Below, piece after piece: positions 31,556 through 32,077 of a stretch of DNA of 32,077 nucleotides. Source of the stretch: an uncultured Verrucomicrobiota bacterium (lineage in GTDB: Bacteria; Verrucomicrobiota; Verrucomicrobiia; Limisphaerales; UBA9464); assembly GCA_903835555.1 (NCBI GenBank), contig CAILNN010000007.1, positions 80,342 to 112,418 on the forward strand, in the 5' to 3' direction. Position numbers and translations under genes: made by a program. Position 1 is the stretch's first letter, and every line of letters begins with the position of its first letter. A model generated the notes under the pieces. The model saw nothing but the letters and a program-made list of their open reading frames with translations, ran no database searches and was not told the origin of the DNA.

Positions 31556-32077
31556 ATGACCCCTGCCGAATTCAAAGCTATTTGGGCGAAAGCAAGCGCC
31601 AAGGAATCCGCCTCCTATCAATCGCACTTTGACGGAATTTGCCGGATGCTCGGGGTTCCGTCACCCATGGAAGCAGACCCAAAGGGCGAATCCTTTTGCT
31701 ACCAAAAGCACGTCACCAAAGACGGGGAACTCTTTGGCACCCAAGACGCCACGGGAGAAACGACTTCCACCGAGAGAGGCTTTGCCGACGTCTGGAAAAA
31801 GGGGTGCTTCGCTTGGGAGTACAAAGGCAAGGGCAAAAATCTGGACGAAGCCTACAAGCAGCTTCTCCGTTACCGTGAATCCCTCTTAAACCCGCCTTTG
31901 CTCGTGGTTTGCGATTTTGACCGGTTCATTATCCGCACGAACTTCAATGGCACCGTCCAAGAAACGCACGAGTTCACCAATGCCCAGATTGACCGCCCGG
32001 AAGTCCTGCGAATTCTTCGTGCCTTATTCACGGAACCGGATCGGCTAAAGCCACAGCGGACAACCGCACAAGTTACC
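31556..32077 (+). CDS. MmeI-like type IIG/IIL restriction-modification enzyme, 3' partial
   Basis: The frame starts at ATG 31556 and stays open to the window end (174 residues seen). It reads like the N-terminal nuclease domain of MmeI-type enzymes, single proteins that cut and methylate DNA. A PD-(D/E)xK motif is complete: D78-x9-E88-x-K90 (FADVWKKGCFAWEYKGKGK), the same spacing I recall for MmeI. Then come LDEAYKQLLRYRESLLNPPL, LVVCDFDRFIIRTNF and a helical stretch. The methyltransferase and target-recognition domains should lie beyond the edge; their presence is expected, not seen. Alternatives are other N-terminal nuclease-methyltransferase fusions. It may begin a defence island. Confidence 0.85.
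   Translation, partial: MTPAEFKAIWAKASAKESASYQSHFDGICRMLGVPSPMEADPKGESFCYQKHVTKDGELFGTQDATGETTSTERGFADVWKKGCFAWEYKGKGKNLDEAYKQLLRYRESLLNPPLLVVCDFDRFIIRTNFNGTVQETHEFTNAQIDRPEVLRILRALFTEPDRLKPQRTTAQVT

Noticed and set aside
31163-31627. 154-codon minus-strand open frame across the lpxB/restriction gap
   Set aside because: It overlaps the 3' end of lpxB and the 5' end of the restriction gene in antisense and shows no family resemblance that I could name.

Overview
This window looks like a chromosomal segment of a Gram-negative bacterium. It carries LpxB (lipid A synthesis), exported proteins with Sec, Tat or lipoprotein-like signals, and a copper-type periplasmic adaptor. The mix of families suggests Verrucomicrobiota, perhaps a Limisphaerales/Pedosphaera-like lineage: small HxxxCxxC anti-sigma proteins beside ECF sigma factors, a YTLQYS...FYRV tail on an exported enzyme, DUF6600-type and RGG-rich proteins, and many hairpin repeats between genes. 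The taxonomy is inferred from recall of these families, not from a marker-gene search.

Layout. 3-2174: DPP IV-type serine peptidase, cut by the left edge. 2486-4509 (-): histidine kinase and OmpR-type regulator, divergent from 4708-7708 (+), a multicopper oxidase and a CusB-like adaptor with a heavy-metal-binding domain; together these form a likely copper-response locus. 7933-9516: Tat-type flavin amine oxidase between two related inverted-repeat elements. 9941-12451 (-): ECF sigma factor, membrane anti-sigma factor and exported Gly-rich protein, divergent from 12544-14784, an FdhF/YdeP-like molybdoenzyme. 15068-19837 (-): DUF6600-type surface protein, aldose-1-epimerase lipoprotein, and an RGG-rich protein with a clear terminator. 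19995-26024 (+): a tight run of CAAX-type protease, a fused pseudouridine synthase/RNA methyltransferase, and three tandem CNNM/CorC-type transporters. 26050-26978 (-): a second ECF sigma/anti-sigma pair; 27199-27522 (-) is an orphan anti-sigma-like gene. 27778-28530: DUF1275 membrane protein. 28554-29807 (-): phosphoglycerate kinase. 30011-31189: LpxB. 31556 to the right edge: the N-terminal part of an MmeI-like restriction-modification enzyme with a complete D-x9-E-x-K nuclease motif.

Most genes are recognisable families. The points most worth a second look are the RluA-methyltransferase fusion in its operon, the copper locus with an adaptor but no visible pump, the split winged-helix-like RGG protein, the MITE-like inverted repeats, and the restriction gene that may begin a defence island beyond the window. 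I did not find convincing evidence of a wholly new multi-gene system. No tRNA, rRNA or CRISPR array was seen.
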